This document shows positions 31,473 to 40,413 of a stretch of 50,290 bases of DNA, piece by piece. Numbering within the stretch: position 1 is the first letter of the stretch; every line of letters starts with the position of its first letter. A model generated the notes under the pieces. The model searched no databases. It was given only the letters and a program-made list of their open reading frames with translations, and was not told where the DNA came from. Position numbers and translations under genes: made by a program. Source of the DNA: Verrucomicrobiota bacterium (GTDB lineage Bacteria > Verrucomicrobiota > Verrucomicrobiia > Palsa-1439); the NCBI GenBank assembly GCA_003164675.1, contig PLTX01000112.1, positions 37,389 through 87,678 on the forward strand. Direction: 5' to 3'.

Positions 31473-32954
31473 TCACGCACCACGAGCGACCGCGCGAGGA
31501 GATGACGGTCGATTGGCGCCGCCAATCACCGGTGCCGCCTCCGAGGCGGGGGGCTTCTTCCAAATCGTCCACGCATCGTCCGCGCACTTGGCCAGAATCA
31601 ACCACAACGGTGTCAGCATCACAAACGTGAACCGTTCCATGGCGATTTCCAACGCGGGTAGCGTGATGTCCCAGCGGGAAGCCAGGAATACGCAGGAGAT
31701 TCCGATGGCGTGAATGACAAATACAATCAGCAGACACACCCATGGACACCGCCACACCGAGCGGTTGACAAGCAGGCAGAAAGCAAGGATCGGCCAAAGG
31801 ATGTTCCATTTCGGCAAGTGGACCTGATTGTTCCAGTTGACGGCGTTGGCGAACAACACTTGAACCAATTTAGGAATCTGATTCCAACGAATCGCCGAGA
31901 GACTGACGCCGCTAAAATCCCAGCTCCAATCCTTGATGCCGCGCTGAAACAGCAACCACGGCAGGGCCCAGATCACGGCGATGACCGCAAACATGACGAC
32001 CTGACCGAGTAGCGGCTTCCAGTTCGATCGCTGGGCGACAAATACGTAAACACCTCCGGCGCATAGAAGCGCGGCAAAAACAATCTGTCCTTCCTGTTTG
32101 GTAAATAACGCACCCCCCATCAGAAAAGCGGACAGCCAGAGAGAGTCACGACGCCGATGGTTCATCCAGTCGAACAGACAAAACAACGATGCACCAAACA
32201 TCAACATCAGGGTGACATCCGCCTGGCCGCATTCGGCGTAGTGGACCAGCGCGGGTAGCGACGCCATGATCGCCGTGACCGCGAGCGCGACCGTCCGTGT
32301 GACGTACCGGCGAAGCGTCCAGTACATGAGGGCGCTGAATACAATCAGGTTAACCGGGTTGAGAATCAACATGCCCAAATCGTCCCAGTTTCCCAGAACC
32401 GTGCACACCCAGGCGTACATGAATGGCCAGAGTAAAGGATAATTGGGATGGGAGAATGCGTACTCTGGTTTGTAGAAGTAGTCCGAGGTCTTGACGGTAT
32501 CGTAAAACAGGACCTTTGCCTTGATGCCCCAGACGCAGACGCCGTCCCAGTCGTTCAGGGGCGCCAGCAGACTGGCCATCGTGCGCGCACCGAGGCTAAA
32601 AACGATAATGGCGAATAGCAGCCACTCGAACTCCGTGAACGGCTGTGCTGGCTGCCGGGCGACGGCCCCCGCCTGCCAGAATTTCCGCGGCGAAACGCGG
32701 CGCGTTGCGGCAACGACCACCAGGCTGACGATCGCGATCCCCGTGATGACGACCACGTCGAGATGCACCCCGAAGTACGAGAGCAGGAACATGGGCGTGC
32801 CCAGCGCCGCCAGACCCAGCGGATAACAATAGGCAATCCGCTCCCAGCGGGCATAGTGCCCCAGGTCTCGCACGACCGCGCAAAACACCGCCGCGCCGGC
32901 TGCGAGGATCACGGCGATCGCAAATAATTCAAGGGGCAGGTTATTGAGAGGCAT
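31473..32954 (-). CDS. Integral membrane protein, glycosyltransferase-like (GT-C type)
   Basis: The protein has 493 residues from the ATG at 32954 (MPLNNLPLELFAIAVILAAG), with about ten transmembrane helices. The loop DWDGVCVWGIKAKVLFYDTV, then EYAFSHPNYPLLWPFMYAW, places acidic residues near the first periplasmic loop, as in GT-C enzymes (compare APLNDWDG..., HPNYPLL), but no single family is certain. Its start overlaps the end of the next gene upstream by 14 bases, so the two are coupled. It belongs to the polysaccharide locus. Confidence 0.75.
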   Translation of the reverse strand: MPLNNLPLELFAIAVILAAGAAVFCAVVRDLGHYARWERIAYCYPLGLAALGTPMFLLSYFGVHLDVVVITGIAIVSLVVVAATRRVSPRKFWQAGAVARQPAQPFTEFEWLLFAIIVFSLGARTMASLLAPLNDWDGVCVWGIKAKVLFYDTVKTSDYFYKPEYAFSHPNYPLLWPFMYAWVCTVLGNWDDLGMLILNPVNLIVFSALMYWTLRRYVTRTVALAVTAIMASLPALVHYAECGQADVTLMLMFGASLFCLFDWMNHRRRDSLWLSAFLMGGALFTKQEGQIVFAALLCAGGVYVFVAQRSNWKPLLGQVVMFAVIAVIWALPWLLFQRGIKDWSWDFSGVSLSAIRWNQIPKLVQVLFANAVNWNNQVHLPKWNILWPILAFCLLVNRSVWRCPWVCLLIVFVIHAIGISCVFLASRWDITLPALEIAMERFTFVMLTPLWLILAKCADDAWTIWKKPPASEAAPVIGGANRPSSPRAVARGA

Positions 32955-33438
32955 TCGTGTCCTCCGCCTGGGACAACTCCGCGCCGATTCCCGGACGCAC
33001 TTCCCAAACCTGCCCGCCATTCTTGAAGTTCATCACGTAATTAAAGCCATTGGTGATCAACCAACTCTCGGTCGGTCTCTCGTTCCAAGCCGCGTACTCC
33101 CCGTCCGTGCGGTACGTCGCGTTGGTCATCGTCACCGTGACCAACCGCGGGTAAAAGTAGTACACCGAGTTCCAGTGCACGAGGGGTTGCGGATACATCA
33201 AATACAGGCGCGAGGCTGGCGGGAACCGTTCGGCGATTGCCTTGAGCGCGCTCCCGGGTTGCCACACAATCGCCCGCCGTTCTTCCAGCTTCTTTCCCCA
33301 CAACACTTTGATCCGATGGATGGGATCATCCAGCCCTACGAAGAACAACAACACCTGTACGAGCAAGGCCAACAGGACCAACGAAGCCAAGAGGCGTTGC
33401 GCCTTGCCAATGGCCGGTTGTGGTTTCGTCTGACTCAT
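32941..33438 (-). CDS. Small membrane-anchored hypothetical protein of the glycan locus
   Basis: The protein has 165 residues from the ATG at 33438 (MSQTKPQPAIGKAQRLLASL). One N-terminal helix (LLASLVLLALLVQVLLFFVG) is followed by a periplasmic domain that includes AIAERFPPASRLYLMYPQPL, YYFYPRLVTVTMTNATYRT and WLITNGFNYVMNFKNG. Comparable domains of the type YFYPR...Y...ITNGFNYVM occur in proteins encoded beside membrane glycosyltransferases, but I cannot name a family. It overlaps the downstream membrane protein gene and is probably its partner. Confidence 0.7.
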   Translation of the reverse strand: MSQTKPQPAIGKAQRLLASLVLLALLVQVLLFFVGLDDPIHRIKVLWGKKLEERRAIVWQPGSALKAIAERFPPASRLYLMYPQPLVHWNSVYYFYPRLVTVTMTNATYRTDGEYAAWNERPTESWLITNGFNYVMNFKNGGQVWEVRPGIGAELSQAEDTNASQ

Positions 33439-33505
33439 TCGGTTCGAGAGTATACGCAAGGGATGGCGCTCCAGCAATCATCATCACGCGTTGGACGAAG
33501 ACCAC

Positions 33506-35002
33506 TTACGGCGTGAGATTGACCGATTCGCGCCGCCGAAATACGAACACGCTGTTTTCGTTGAGAATAAGCTCGTAGTTCGTGTTCGTGTAGTAGGACA
33601 TCACCAGATCGCGGGTGACCGCATCCAGGGGAAATCTCGTTTCGTTTCCATTCAAAATAATGTAATCGAGATCATACATCTTTTCTTTCGGCCACGTGTC
33701 CTGTCGAAGAACCGTGGGATTGAACTGCTGCATGATCACGGCGGCTTCCCGGTCCGCAAAACGACCAATCATCGTATGCGGTGACAAAACCGATTTCAAG
33801 GGAGGAACCAGTTCACACGCCTTTTCCAACGTCTTGTAATCGTCCGGGTATCGATAGTCCTCCAGATTAAACCACAAGGGCCAGCTTCCGATGGACAGCA
33901 CGCTCATCCCGAACGCCAGCATGACGCGCCCTTCTGTCCAACCAAACTTCTTGTGGAGCCAGCCCGCCCATTTGTTCAACCCCAAGAGGGCTGCCACGCA
34001 GAGCATGGCTCCCGTTGTCGGATTGTAATGCCACGCCACCACGCGAAACGCGCTTTCCGGAATCACCAGGTTCGTCCCGACGCTCGGTGCCGCCACCAGC
34101 CATCCCCAACTCCCAAACGGTGTCAGGAGCAACAACGGCTGCAGCATTTCCACCAAATAGATTAGCCGGTCAGGACTCGTCAGGATCGCAACGAGATACT
34201 GCGGTCGACGAAGAAGCGTCATCATCGCCTCGCCCGGGCTGTTCCCCAGTTCCCCAAAATAGCTTCCCACGAAATACGCTTTGCCCGCGGAAAAATGCGG
34301 CGTCGCCACGGAGAACACAAATGCCGCATAGATCATGGCCATCGTCAACGACGCGATGCCCCACTTGGCGCCGCGGCGCGACACAAACGCGTACACCGCG
34401 ATCCCCACCACCGTAACGAAGATATTCTCCAGGGCGCTCATCGCCAGAAGCACACAAACCAAAAATCCCCAGAACCTCTTTTCCTCCAGGCACAACATGA
34501 CCCCCATCAGGAACGGCAGCGCAAAGTTTTCAAAGTGGATCTGATTCACGTGGCTGGTGACGACGGACGGGTAAAACAAATAGGCGACGGTCATCAAGGA
34601 CGCCGTCCTCAATTCCCCCGTCACGCGCCTTGCCAGACAAAAGAATATGAGTCCCGAAATGGAGATCAGTACGGTTTGCACGAGGAACAGCGTGTAGGCA
34701 CTCGGGGCGAGCGCAAACACGGGCACGAACAGCAGCATCACGTAGGTCGCGTGAACCCCCAGATGGCACATCCCCATATACGTCGAGTAAAAGAGCTTTC
34801 CGTGAATTGTGTGCCAAAAGGCATTGACCATAATCGCGGTGTCGCCGCTGTTGGAATTCATCGCCACGAATTTCCGACAGGCCAGTGCAAAAAAGACCAG
34901 ACTGTAGATCGCGATAAACACCCAGATGGATTTCGGAATCGAGGGAAACCACCGACGCCCCTTGGGAGTATCCATGCCGGTAACCGTAACAAAATCGCCC
35001 AT
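33506..35002 (-). CDS. DUF2079 family membrane protein
   Basis: This protein of about 498 residues has eight to ten transmembrane helices. [40 protein letters not shown] and [18 protein letters not shown] are the characteristic first half of DUF2079; [20 protein letters not shown] and [18 protein letters not shown] are further marks. The C-terminal soluble part includes [18 protein letters not shown] and [18 protein letters not shown]2079 is related to GT-C glycosyltransferases but has no proven activity. The start may be the GTG at 35005, the ATG at 35002 or the ATG at 34975; none has a clear ribosome-binding site. It is divergent from the GT2 gene at 35084. Confidence 0.85.
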   Translation of the reverse strand: MGDFVTVTGMDTPKGRRWFPSIPKSIWVFIAIYSLVFFALACRKFVAMNSNSGDTAIMVNAFWHTIHGKLFYSTYMGMCHLGVHATYVMLLFVPVFALAPSAYTLFLVQTVLISISGLIFFCLARRVTGELRTASLMTVAYLFYPSVVTSHVNQIHFENFALPFLMGVMLCLEEKRFWGFLVCVLLAMSALENIFVTVVGIAVYAFVSRRGAKWGIASLTMAMIYAAFVFSVATPHFSAGKAYFVGSYFGELGNSPGEAMMTLLRRPQYLVAILTSPDRLIYLVEMLQPLLLLTPFGSWGWLVAAPSVGTNLVIPESAFRVVAWHYNPTTGAMLCVAALLGLNKWAGWLHKKFGWTEGRVMLAFGMSVLSIGSWPLWFNLEDYRYPDDYKTLEKACELVPPLKSVLSPHTMIGRFADREAAVIMQQFNPTVLRQDTWPKEKMYDLDYIILNGNETRFPLDAVTRDLVMSYYTNTNYELILNENSVFVFRRRESVNLTP

Positions 35003-35083
35003 CACTGGAAATGGTTTTTTGCGATTCTGGTAAATGCCTTGCCAATCCCTGCGCCCCTCGCTAAGTTTTCGCGTAGTGTTTCC

Positions 35084-35806
35084 ATGGTCGAAGGCAAAAC
35101 CCTAGTCGTCGTTCTTCCGGCCTACGAGGCGGCCAAAACCCTTGAACGCACTATCGCGGAGATTCCGCGGCAGATTGTCGATGAGATCATCCTGGTGGAT
35201 GACGCCAGCAGGGATCATACGGCACAGATTGCGCGGCAACTGGGATTGCGCACGATTGTGCACCAGCGGAACCTCGGCTACGGCGCCAATCAAAAGACCT
35301 GCTACCGCGAGGCCCTGAATCGCGGGGCTGAGATCGTCGTCATGTTGCATCCCGACTACCAATACTCTCCCCGGTTGCTGGGAGCCATCGCCTACGCCGC
35401 CGCCAGCGGACACTACGATGTCGTGCTGGGCTCTCGCATTCTTGCACAAAGCGCGGTCGCTGGCGGCATGCCGGTGTACAAGTACATATCGAACCGCATA
35501 CTGACGCTCATACAGAACGTGATCATGAAGCAGAAGCTTTCCGAGTATCACACGGGATATCGGGCCTTCACGCGCCGCGTGCTCGAGACGCTGCCGATTG
35601 AGAGCTACTCAAACGATTTCGTCTTTGATAACCAAATGCTCTGCGGCGCGATTGCGGCCGGATTTAGCATTGGAGAGATTTCCTGCCCGACACGCTACTT
35701 CGCAGAAGCCAGTTCCATCAACTTTCGCCGCAGTCTCGTTTACGGGTTGGGCTGCCTGCAATGTGCCTGGCGTTACAATCGCTGGCGGCGCCCAAAGACA
35801 CAATGA
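35084..35806 (+). CDS. GT2 family glycosyltransferase
   Basis: The protein has 240 residues from ATG 35084 ([20 protein letters not shown]). GT2 motifs: [15 protein letters not shown], the conserved [16 protein letters not shown] and [12 protein letters not shown] (HPDYQ serves as the DxD-like metal site), then [24 protein letters not shown] and [13 protein letters not shown]. Part of this pattern is shared with the transferase at 36085, its close paralogue on the other strand. A longer frame reaches upstream to 34295 but is only open sequence over the DUF2079 gene. The last codons overlap the methyltransferase fragment at 35803 (ATGA). Confidence 0.87.
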   Translation: MVEGKTLVVVLPAYEAAKTLERTIAEIPRQIVDEIILVDDASRDHTAQIARQLGLRTIVHQRNLGYGANQKTCYREALNRGAEIVVMLHPDYQYSPRLLGAIAYAAASGHYDVVLGSRILAQSAVAGGMPVYKYISNRILTLIQNVIMKQKLSEYHTGYRAFTRRVLETLPIESYSNDFVFDNQMLCGAIAAGFSIGEISCPTRYFAEASSINFRRSLVYGLGCLQCAWRYNRWRRPKTQ

Positions 35807-36057
35807 CCCTCGGCCCTCTCCACTTCGTCTCGTTTGATCAAGATCCGTTCGGGTGGATGGTCAGCCTGTTGAGCCTCTGCGGTTTCCCACAAACACGCTG
35901 GCTCCATTGGCTGGCAGCACGAGACCGGGAATTCTCGCTCACCAATGCAGCCATGCTCGCGCTGTCGCCACTGATGTTGTTGATCGGCTTCGTGGTCGCG
36001 CCTGTGAGTTGGATGGCCGGCAAAGGCGCCTGCGTGGAAGTACGCGCAGGCAAATGA
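35803..36057 (+). pseudogene. C-terminal fragment of a SAM methyltransferase
   Basis: The frame of 84 codons starts at an ATGA overlap with the GT2 gene. It reads LGPLHFVSFDQDPFGWMVSL, then LSLCGFPQTRWLHWLAARD and ALSPLMLLIGFVVAPVSWMA. D-P-F-G-W-x-x-S-L-L-x-x-x-G-F-x-Q is the usual tail of methyltransferases found in glycan clusters, after the Rossmann core. The core itself is absent, so this is a gene remnant or, less likely, a retained small membrane domain. Confidence 0.55.
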
Positions 36058-36084
36058 CCGGCTCGGCCGACAGACCGACATCCG

Positions 36085-36858
36085 TTACGACGGCCTGGTG
36101 GCCACCTTCGTGTAACGCGCCCGCAGACTGATGAACTGGCGACCCGGAATGATCTTCCATTTGAACAGCAGGAACCGCGCAGTCAATGTGAGTATCTTCA
36201 GACCGTACATCACACTGGCTGTAAAGCTCGCCGAAGACGCCTCGGGGAAATACCGCGTCGGCACGCCAATCTCGGCGATACGGAACCGTGCCGCCACGAC
36301 CTGGGCGATGATCTCCTGGTCGAAAATGAATCCATCGGAATCAATCGCGTAATTGACCGACTCCAATACCTCCCTGCGAAAGGCCCGATAGCCAGTGTGA
36401 AACTCGGAGAGATCCAACCCGAAGGTCGTGTTCTCCACCCAGGTCAGAAGACGGTTCGAGAAGTACTTCCACCACGGCATCCCCTGCTGCAGCGCCGTAC
36501 CGCCCTTGAGCCGCGAGCCCAGAACGACGTCCGCCGCTCCCTTGCTGATCGGTTCCACGATCTGCGGCACGAGACGGGGGTCATATTGATAATCCGGATG
36601 CACCATCACCACGATGTCGGCACCCGCTTTCAAAGCTTCCGTATAGCAGGTCTTTTGATTGGCGCCGTACCCGTAATTCCGATCGTGCATGAAGACTTCC
36701 AGGTTCAACTCACGCGCAATCTTCAATGTCTCGTCCGTTGAACCGTCGTCCACCAAGATCACCGTGCTCACCGTGTCCTTCGGTAATTCTTCGTACGTCA
36801 TCCGCAGTGTGCGTCCAGCGTTGTAGGCAGGCATGACGACGACGACCTTGGGTTTCAT
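36085..36858 (-). CDS. GT2 family glycosyltransferase (paralogue of the 35084 gene)
   Basis: The protein has 257 residues from ATG 36858 (MKPKVVVVMPAYNAGRTLRM); a frame that continues to 37152 is not needed. Motifs: [71 protein letters not shown] and VPTRYFPEASSASF. It is very close in pattern to the product of the 35084 gene and points towards it, so the two look like an inverted duplication. The ATG overlaps the end of the methyltransferase gene upstream (36855-36858), so the two genes form a coupled pair. Confidence 0.88.
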   Translation of the reverse strand: MKPKVVVVMPAYNAGRTLRMTYEELPKDTVSTVILVDDGSTDETLKIARELNLEVFMHDRNYGYGANQKTCYTEALKAGADIVVMVHPDYQYDPRLVPQIVEPISKGAADVVLGSRLKGGTALQQGMPWWKYFSNRLLTWVENTTFGLDLSEFHTGYRAFRREVLESVNYAIDSDGFIFDQEIIAQVVAARFRIAEIGVPTRYFPEASSASFTASVMYGLKILTLTARFLLFKWKIIPGRQFISLRARYTKVATRPS

Positions 36859-37607
36859 GACGTTTTCCTCGGCCGGGCCACCGCCACAAATTGGAACGCA
36901 AACATCGTCTTCCAGCACTTCGTCACCGCGGCGTTCACGGAGTGCAGTGCTCTCAACCATCCGCCGTGGTAACGCGGCGGCACGACCAACAGCAGCGGTG
37001 CCGGCGTCGCGATGATTTCCTCCCATTCCAACCCTGCGTCCGAGAGGAAACGCTTGAACCAGGAAAGCGCAAAAAAACGAAGGTGCGTGCGATCCAGAAT
37101 CCCCCGGTCTGCGTAATCGAATCGGCCCAGTAGAAGGTTGAGTCGCACCCACAAATGGGTCACATTTGGCACCGAAACGATCACCTGACCTTCCGGTCGC
37201 AATGAGCGGTTGAACCCGGTGAACACTTCCATGGGGTTTCTCAGATGTTCCAAAATGTCGCCGTAGACGATCACGTCAAACTGTCCGTTCAATTGCGGCA
37301 ACGGTTTGTCCAAATCCGCCACGATCATCTCATGGCACTTGTCCTTGCCCAGGGCCGCCAACTCCGCGCTGCCCTCCACGCACGTCACCTCGAATCCACG
37401 TTCGGTGAATTTCTGCGCGAGCACCCCTTGCGCCGAACCGACATCCAGCAACCGCCGCCCTTTCCCCTCGCCCACCCGCGCCAGAATCACCGAGTGGCTT
37501 GAATACGGATCCTCCAGCTTGGATTGGTAGGTAAGCCGTGCCGTCGGATAATAGGCGTCGGCGCTTGGCCGGGTCTTGTTTGGCTGACCGCTGTTCCCCA
37601 TGAACAT
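36855..37607 (-). CDS. Class I SAM-dependent methyltransferase
   Basis: This 250-residue enzyme has motif I at RRLLDVGSAQGVLAQKF (about residues 51-67), then VTCVEGSAELAALG, FDVIVYGDILEHLRNPMEVF and LRPEGQVIVSVPNVTHLWVR. The last is the UbiE/COQ5-like half that many glycan methyltransferases share. The C-terminal helical part (RALHSVNAAVTKCWKTMFAF) may contact the membrane. It is the first gene of the pair with the GT2 gene and probably methylates a sugar or a carrier-linked glycan. The substrate is not visible. Confidence 0.83.
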   Translation of the reverse strand: MFMGNSGQPNKTRPSADAYYPTARLTYQSKLEDPYSSHSVILARVGEGKGRRLLDVGSAQGVLAQKFTERGFEVTCVEGSAELAALGKDKCHEMIVADLDKPLPQLNGQFDVIVYGDILEHLRNPMEVFTGFNRSLRPEGQVIVSVPNVTHLWVRLNLLLGRFDYADRGILDRTHLRFFALSWFKRFLSDAGLEWEEIIATPAPLLLVVPPRYHGGWLRALHSVNAAVTKCWKTMFAFQFVAVARPRKTS

Positions 37608-37672
37608 ACGCGTGCAAAGAGCCGCAACGTGAATCTAAAGTCAAGCACGATGATTCGGTCGACCGGCCAGCG

Positions 37673-37701
37673 TTGACTTGAGCCAGCCGCTTGGCTACTC
37701 T
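37673..37701 (+). promoter_or_regulatory. Possible promoter of the nucleotide-sugar operon
   Basis: TTGACT (37673-37678) and TACTCT (37696-37701) are 17 bases apart, some 57 bases before the rmlA start codon. Confidence 0.45.
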
Positions 37702-37757
37702 CCCGCGCCATGACACCGAACCTGTTCGCGGCACTACATTTGCTTTAGGAACCAGCC

Positions 37758-38510
37758 ATGAAAGGCATCATTCTCGCAGGTGGTCTGGGCACGCGGCTTG
37801 CCCCGTTGACCAAAATCACCAACAAGCATCTTCTGCCGATTTACGACAAGCCGATGATTTTCTATCCCATCAGGACGCTCGTCGATGCGGGCGTGCGGGA
37901 CCTGCTCATTGTCACGGGCGGGAATAACGCCGGCGACTTCCTGCGGTTGCTCGGGAACGGCAGCGCCTTCGATCTTCCCCATATCAACTATACCTACCAA
38001 GAAGGCGAAGGCGGGATTGCCGACGCGCTGCGGTTGGCGGAACACTTCGCCGAGGGCCAGAAGATCGTCGTCATGCTGGGCGATAACGTCATCGAGAAAG
38101 ACATTCGCGCCGGCGTCGCGGCGTTTCGCAAACAGAAGCGCGGAGCCCGCGTCTACCTGAAGGAAGTGGCCAATCCCCGCGCCTACGGCGTGGCCGAACT
38201 GCGCGGCAAGCATATCGTCAGCATCGTCGAAAAACCCGCTCATCCAAAATCAAACCTCGCGGTGATCGGCATTTACATGTACGACTCCGCCGTCTTCGAT
38301 GTCATCCGCACCTTGAGACCTTCCGGCCGCGGCGAACTCGAAATCACGGACGTCAACAATGCCTACATCAAACGGCGCCAACTGTCGTACGACGTCCTCG
38401 ACGGCTGGTGGGCGGATGCCGGCGCCTCTCACGAGAAACTTTTGGAAACCAGCCTGCTCGTCGCCCAACGTGACGGCATGAAATTCAGCGTCTCGCGAGG
38501 AAAGAACTGA
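37758..38510 (+). CDS. rmlA: Glucose-1-phosphate thymidylyltransferase-type nucleotidyltransferase
   Basis: This 250-residue sugar nucleotidyltransferase makes an activated hexose, most likely dTDP-glucose from glucose-1-phosphate and dTTP. The family loop GGLGTRLAPLTKITNKHLLP, DKPMIFYP, VMLGDNVIE and EKP (the phosphate-contacting Lys-Pro) are present, and the C-terminus ends WWADAGASHEKLLETSLLV. It is about 40 residues shorter than the usual RmlA because the C-terminal allosteric helix region is missing, as in other short-type members. Its stop codon overlaps the rmlB start (TGATG, 38508-38512), so they are a coupled operon. Confidence 0.85.
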   Translation: MKGIILAGGLGTRLAPLTKITNKHLLPIYDKPMIFYPIRTLVDAGVRDLLIVTGGNNAGDFLRLLGNGSAFDLPHINYTYQEGEGGIADALRLAEHFAEGQKIVVMLGDNVIEKDIRAGVAAFRKQKRGARVYLKEVANPRAYGVAELRGKHIVSIVEKPAHPKSNLAVIGIYMYDSAVFDVIRTLRPSGRGELEITDVNNAYIKRRQLSYDVLDGWWADAGASHEKLLETSLLVAQRDGMKFSVSRGKN

Positions 38511-39514
38511 TGCGCGTTCTCGTCACCGGCGGCGCCGGCTTTATCGGCTCGCATTTCGTCAAGTATGCGCTACAGGTCCATCCGGATTGGCACGTCACCA
38601 ATCTCGACAAGCTGAGCTACGCGGGCAATCTCGACAACCTGACCGATCTCGCCGATCCCGCGCGCCATCAATTCGTCAAAGGCGATATTGCCGACCACGA
38701 GTTGGTCACCAGGCTCTGGAGTCACGGGGTCGATATCGTCGTCAATTTTGCCGCCGAAACGCACGTGGACCGCTCGATCCTGTGGGCCGATGATTTCATC
38801 AAGACCGACGTGCTCGGCGCGTTCACACTCTTGGAGGCCGCCCGCCAATTCGGCGTGAACAAGTTCATCCAGGTTTCGACGGACGAGGTGTACGGCAGCA
38901 TTGCCAGCGGCAGTTTCACGGAAGAATCGCCGCTCAACCCGCGCAACCCCTACTCCGCCAGCAAAGCGGGCGCGGACCGGCTGGCCTACGCGTATTTTAC
39001 AACGCATAACGTGCCTGTCACGATCACCCGCTGCTCGAACAACTTTGGCCCCAACCAATACCCCGAGAAATTTATCCCGCTGTTCATTACGAATGCCATC
39101 GAAGGCAAACCACTGCCGCTGTACGGCGATGGCCGCAACATCCGCGACTGGATTTACGCGGAAGACCACTGCGCAGCCATTGACTTCCTCATTACCCATG
39201 GCAAGACGGGCGAGACGTACAATATCGCCGGCGGCAACGAGGTCGAGAATATCGAGATCGCCCGCGCGATCGTCCGCAAGCTGGGCAAGCCCGAGTCGCT
39301 GATCCAACTGGTCAAGGACCGGCCCGGCCACGACCGCCGCTATTCGCTCGACGCCGGCAAACTCGCCGCCCTGGGCTGGCGCCCAAACCGCGACTTTCCC
39401 GCCGCGCTCGACGCGACCATTGACTGGTACGTCCAGAACGAGTCCTGGTGGCGCAAGATCAAAAGCGGCGAGTTCAAGAAATACTACGCGGCCCAGTACG
39501 GTTCGCGTTTGTGA
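38510..39514 (+). CDS. rmlB: dTDP-glucose 4,6-dehydratase
   Basis: This 334-residue short-chain dehydratase converts dTDP-glucose to the 4-keto-6-deoxy sugar, the entry to rhamnose and other deoxysugars. The Rossmann loop GGAGFIGSHF is at 7-16, the catalytic triad Thr124-Asp125-Glu126 lies in STDEVYGS, and Tyr148-Lys152 are in YSASKAGAD. Further marks are NNFGPNQYPEKFIP and GRNIRDWIYAEDHC. It follows rmlA with overlap and is followed by an SDR gene that overlaps it by 4 bases. rmlC and rmlD are not in the window. Confidence 0.94.
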   Translation: MRVLVTGGAGFIGSHFVKYALQVHPDWHVTNLDKLSYAGNLDNLTDLADPARHQFVKGDIADHELVTRLWSHGVDIVVNFAAETHVDRSILWADDFIKTDVLGAFTLLEAARQFGVNKFIQVSTDEVYGSIASGSFTEESPLNPRNPYSASKAGADRLAYAYFTTHNVPVTITRCSNNFGPNQYPEKFIPLFITNAIEGKPLPLYGDGRNIRDWIYAEDHCAAIDFLITHGKTGETYNIAGGNEVENIEIARAIVRKLGKPESLIQLVKDRPGHDRRYSLDAGKLAALGWRPNRDFPAALDATIDWYVQNESWWRKIKSGEFKKYYAAQYGSRL

Positions 39515-40398
39515 AAGTTCTACTCACAGGAGCCGTCGGGTTCATTGGCTCGCATATCGCGCGCGAGTTGGTGCGCCAGGGCCACGAAGTGCACGCCCTC
39601 GTGCTGCCGGGAATCGACCGCTCTCGCGTCGCCGACGTGGCCGCCTCGTTGCGCTTCATCGAAGCCGATTTGCTGGCTCCTTCCGTCGCCCTCCCGGATT
39701 GGCGGTTTGACCTGTGTCTCCACCTTGCGTGGTACGTCGAGCCGGGCAAATATCTCCACGCCCCGCAAAATCAGGAGTGGGTCGGTGCCAGCTTGCGCCT
39801 GGCGCGGCGGCTCAAAGATGAAGGCTGCCAACGTTTCATCGCGGCAGGAACATGTTTCGAGTATGCCACAAGCGACCCGCCCCAGAGCGAGTCCACACCG
39901 ACGGCTCCCTCCACTATGTACGCGCAGTCGAAGCTCGAACTCTTCCACGCGCTCCCGTCGGTTGGGATCGATTTCGCCTGGGTGCGGTTCTTCTACCAGT
40001 ACGGTCCGTACGAAGACCCGCGGCGGCTCATACCTGTCGTTATCAACCGGTTGCGTCAGGGTCAGGAGGCCAGGCTCGTCACCGGCGACCGCATTCGCGA
40101 TTACCTTCACATCGAGGATGTCGCCAGCGCCGTCTGCGCCGTGGCCCAGAGCAAGCTGACCGGGCCCGTCAACATCGGCAGCAGCGTGCGAGTGACGGTG
40201 CGCGACATCGCGTTGAAAATCGGTGAGTTGCTCGATCGGGTCGATTTGATCAAACTCGGAGCGTTCCCCGATTCCCCGACCGAACCCATGCACCTCCTTG
40301 CCGACAATACCAAGCTGCGCGAAGGCACCGGCTGGAAACCCCGGTACAACCTCGAAGCCGGCCTCCGCCAGACGATCGACTGGTGGAAGAGCCGGTAG
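39511..40398 (+). CDS. NAD-dependent epimerase/dehydratase (SDR)
   Basis: The protein has 295 residues from a GTG at 39511 that overlaps the rmlB stop codon (GTGA). The Rossmann loop is LTGAVGFIGSHIA and the catalytic Tyr-x3-Lys is in TMYAQSKLEL. AAGTCFEYAT provides the Ser/Thr site and RDYLHIEDVASAVCAV and GWKPRYNLEAGLRQTIDWWK are extended-SDR marks. Downstream of RmlB in a three-gene operon, it probably acts on the 4-keto-6-deoxy sugar as a reductase or epimerase. The exact product is not visible. The locus lacks a typical rmlC. Confidence 0.87.
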   Translation: MKVLLTGAVGFIGSHIARELVRQGHEVHALVLPGIDRSRVADVAASLRFIEADLLAPSVALPDWRFDLCLHLAWYVEPGKYLHAPQNQEWVGASLRLARRLKDEGCQRFIAAGTCFEYATSDPPQSESTPTAPSTMYAQSKLELFHALPSVGIDFAWVRFFYQYGPYEDPRRLIPVVINRLRQGQEARLVTGDRIRDYLHIEDVASAVCAVAQSKLTGPVNIGSSVRVTVRDIALKIGELLDRVDLIKLGAFPDSPTEPMHLLADNTKLREGTGWKPRYNLEAGLRQTIDWWKSR

Positions 40399-40413
40399 AC
40401 ATGCGGCCGTGAA

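Noticed and set aside
31710-32012. Plus-strand frame of 100 codons in the glycan locus
   Set aside because: It is antisense to the well-formed membrane protein gene at 31473-32954.
34295-35083. Long upstream extension of the GT2 frame that begins at 35084
   Set aside because: The extension is antisense to the DUF2079 gene and lacks GT2 sequence; the family start is at 35084.
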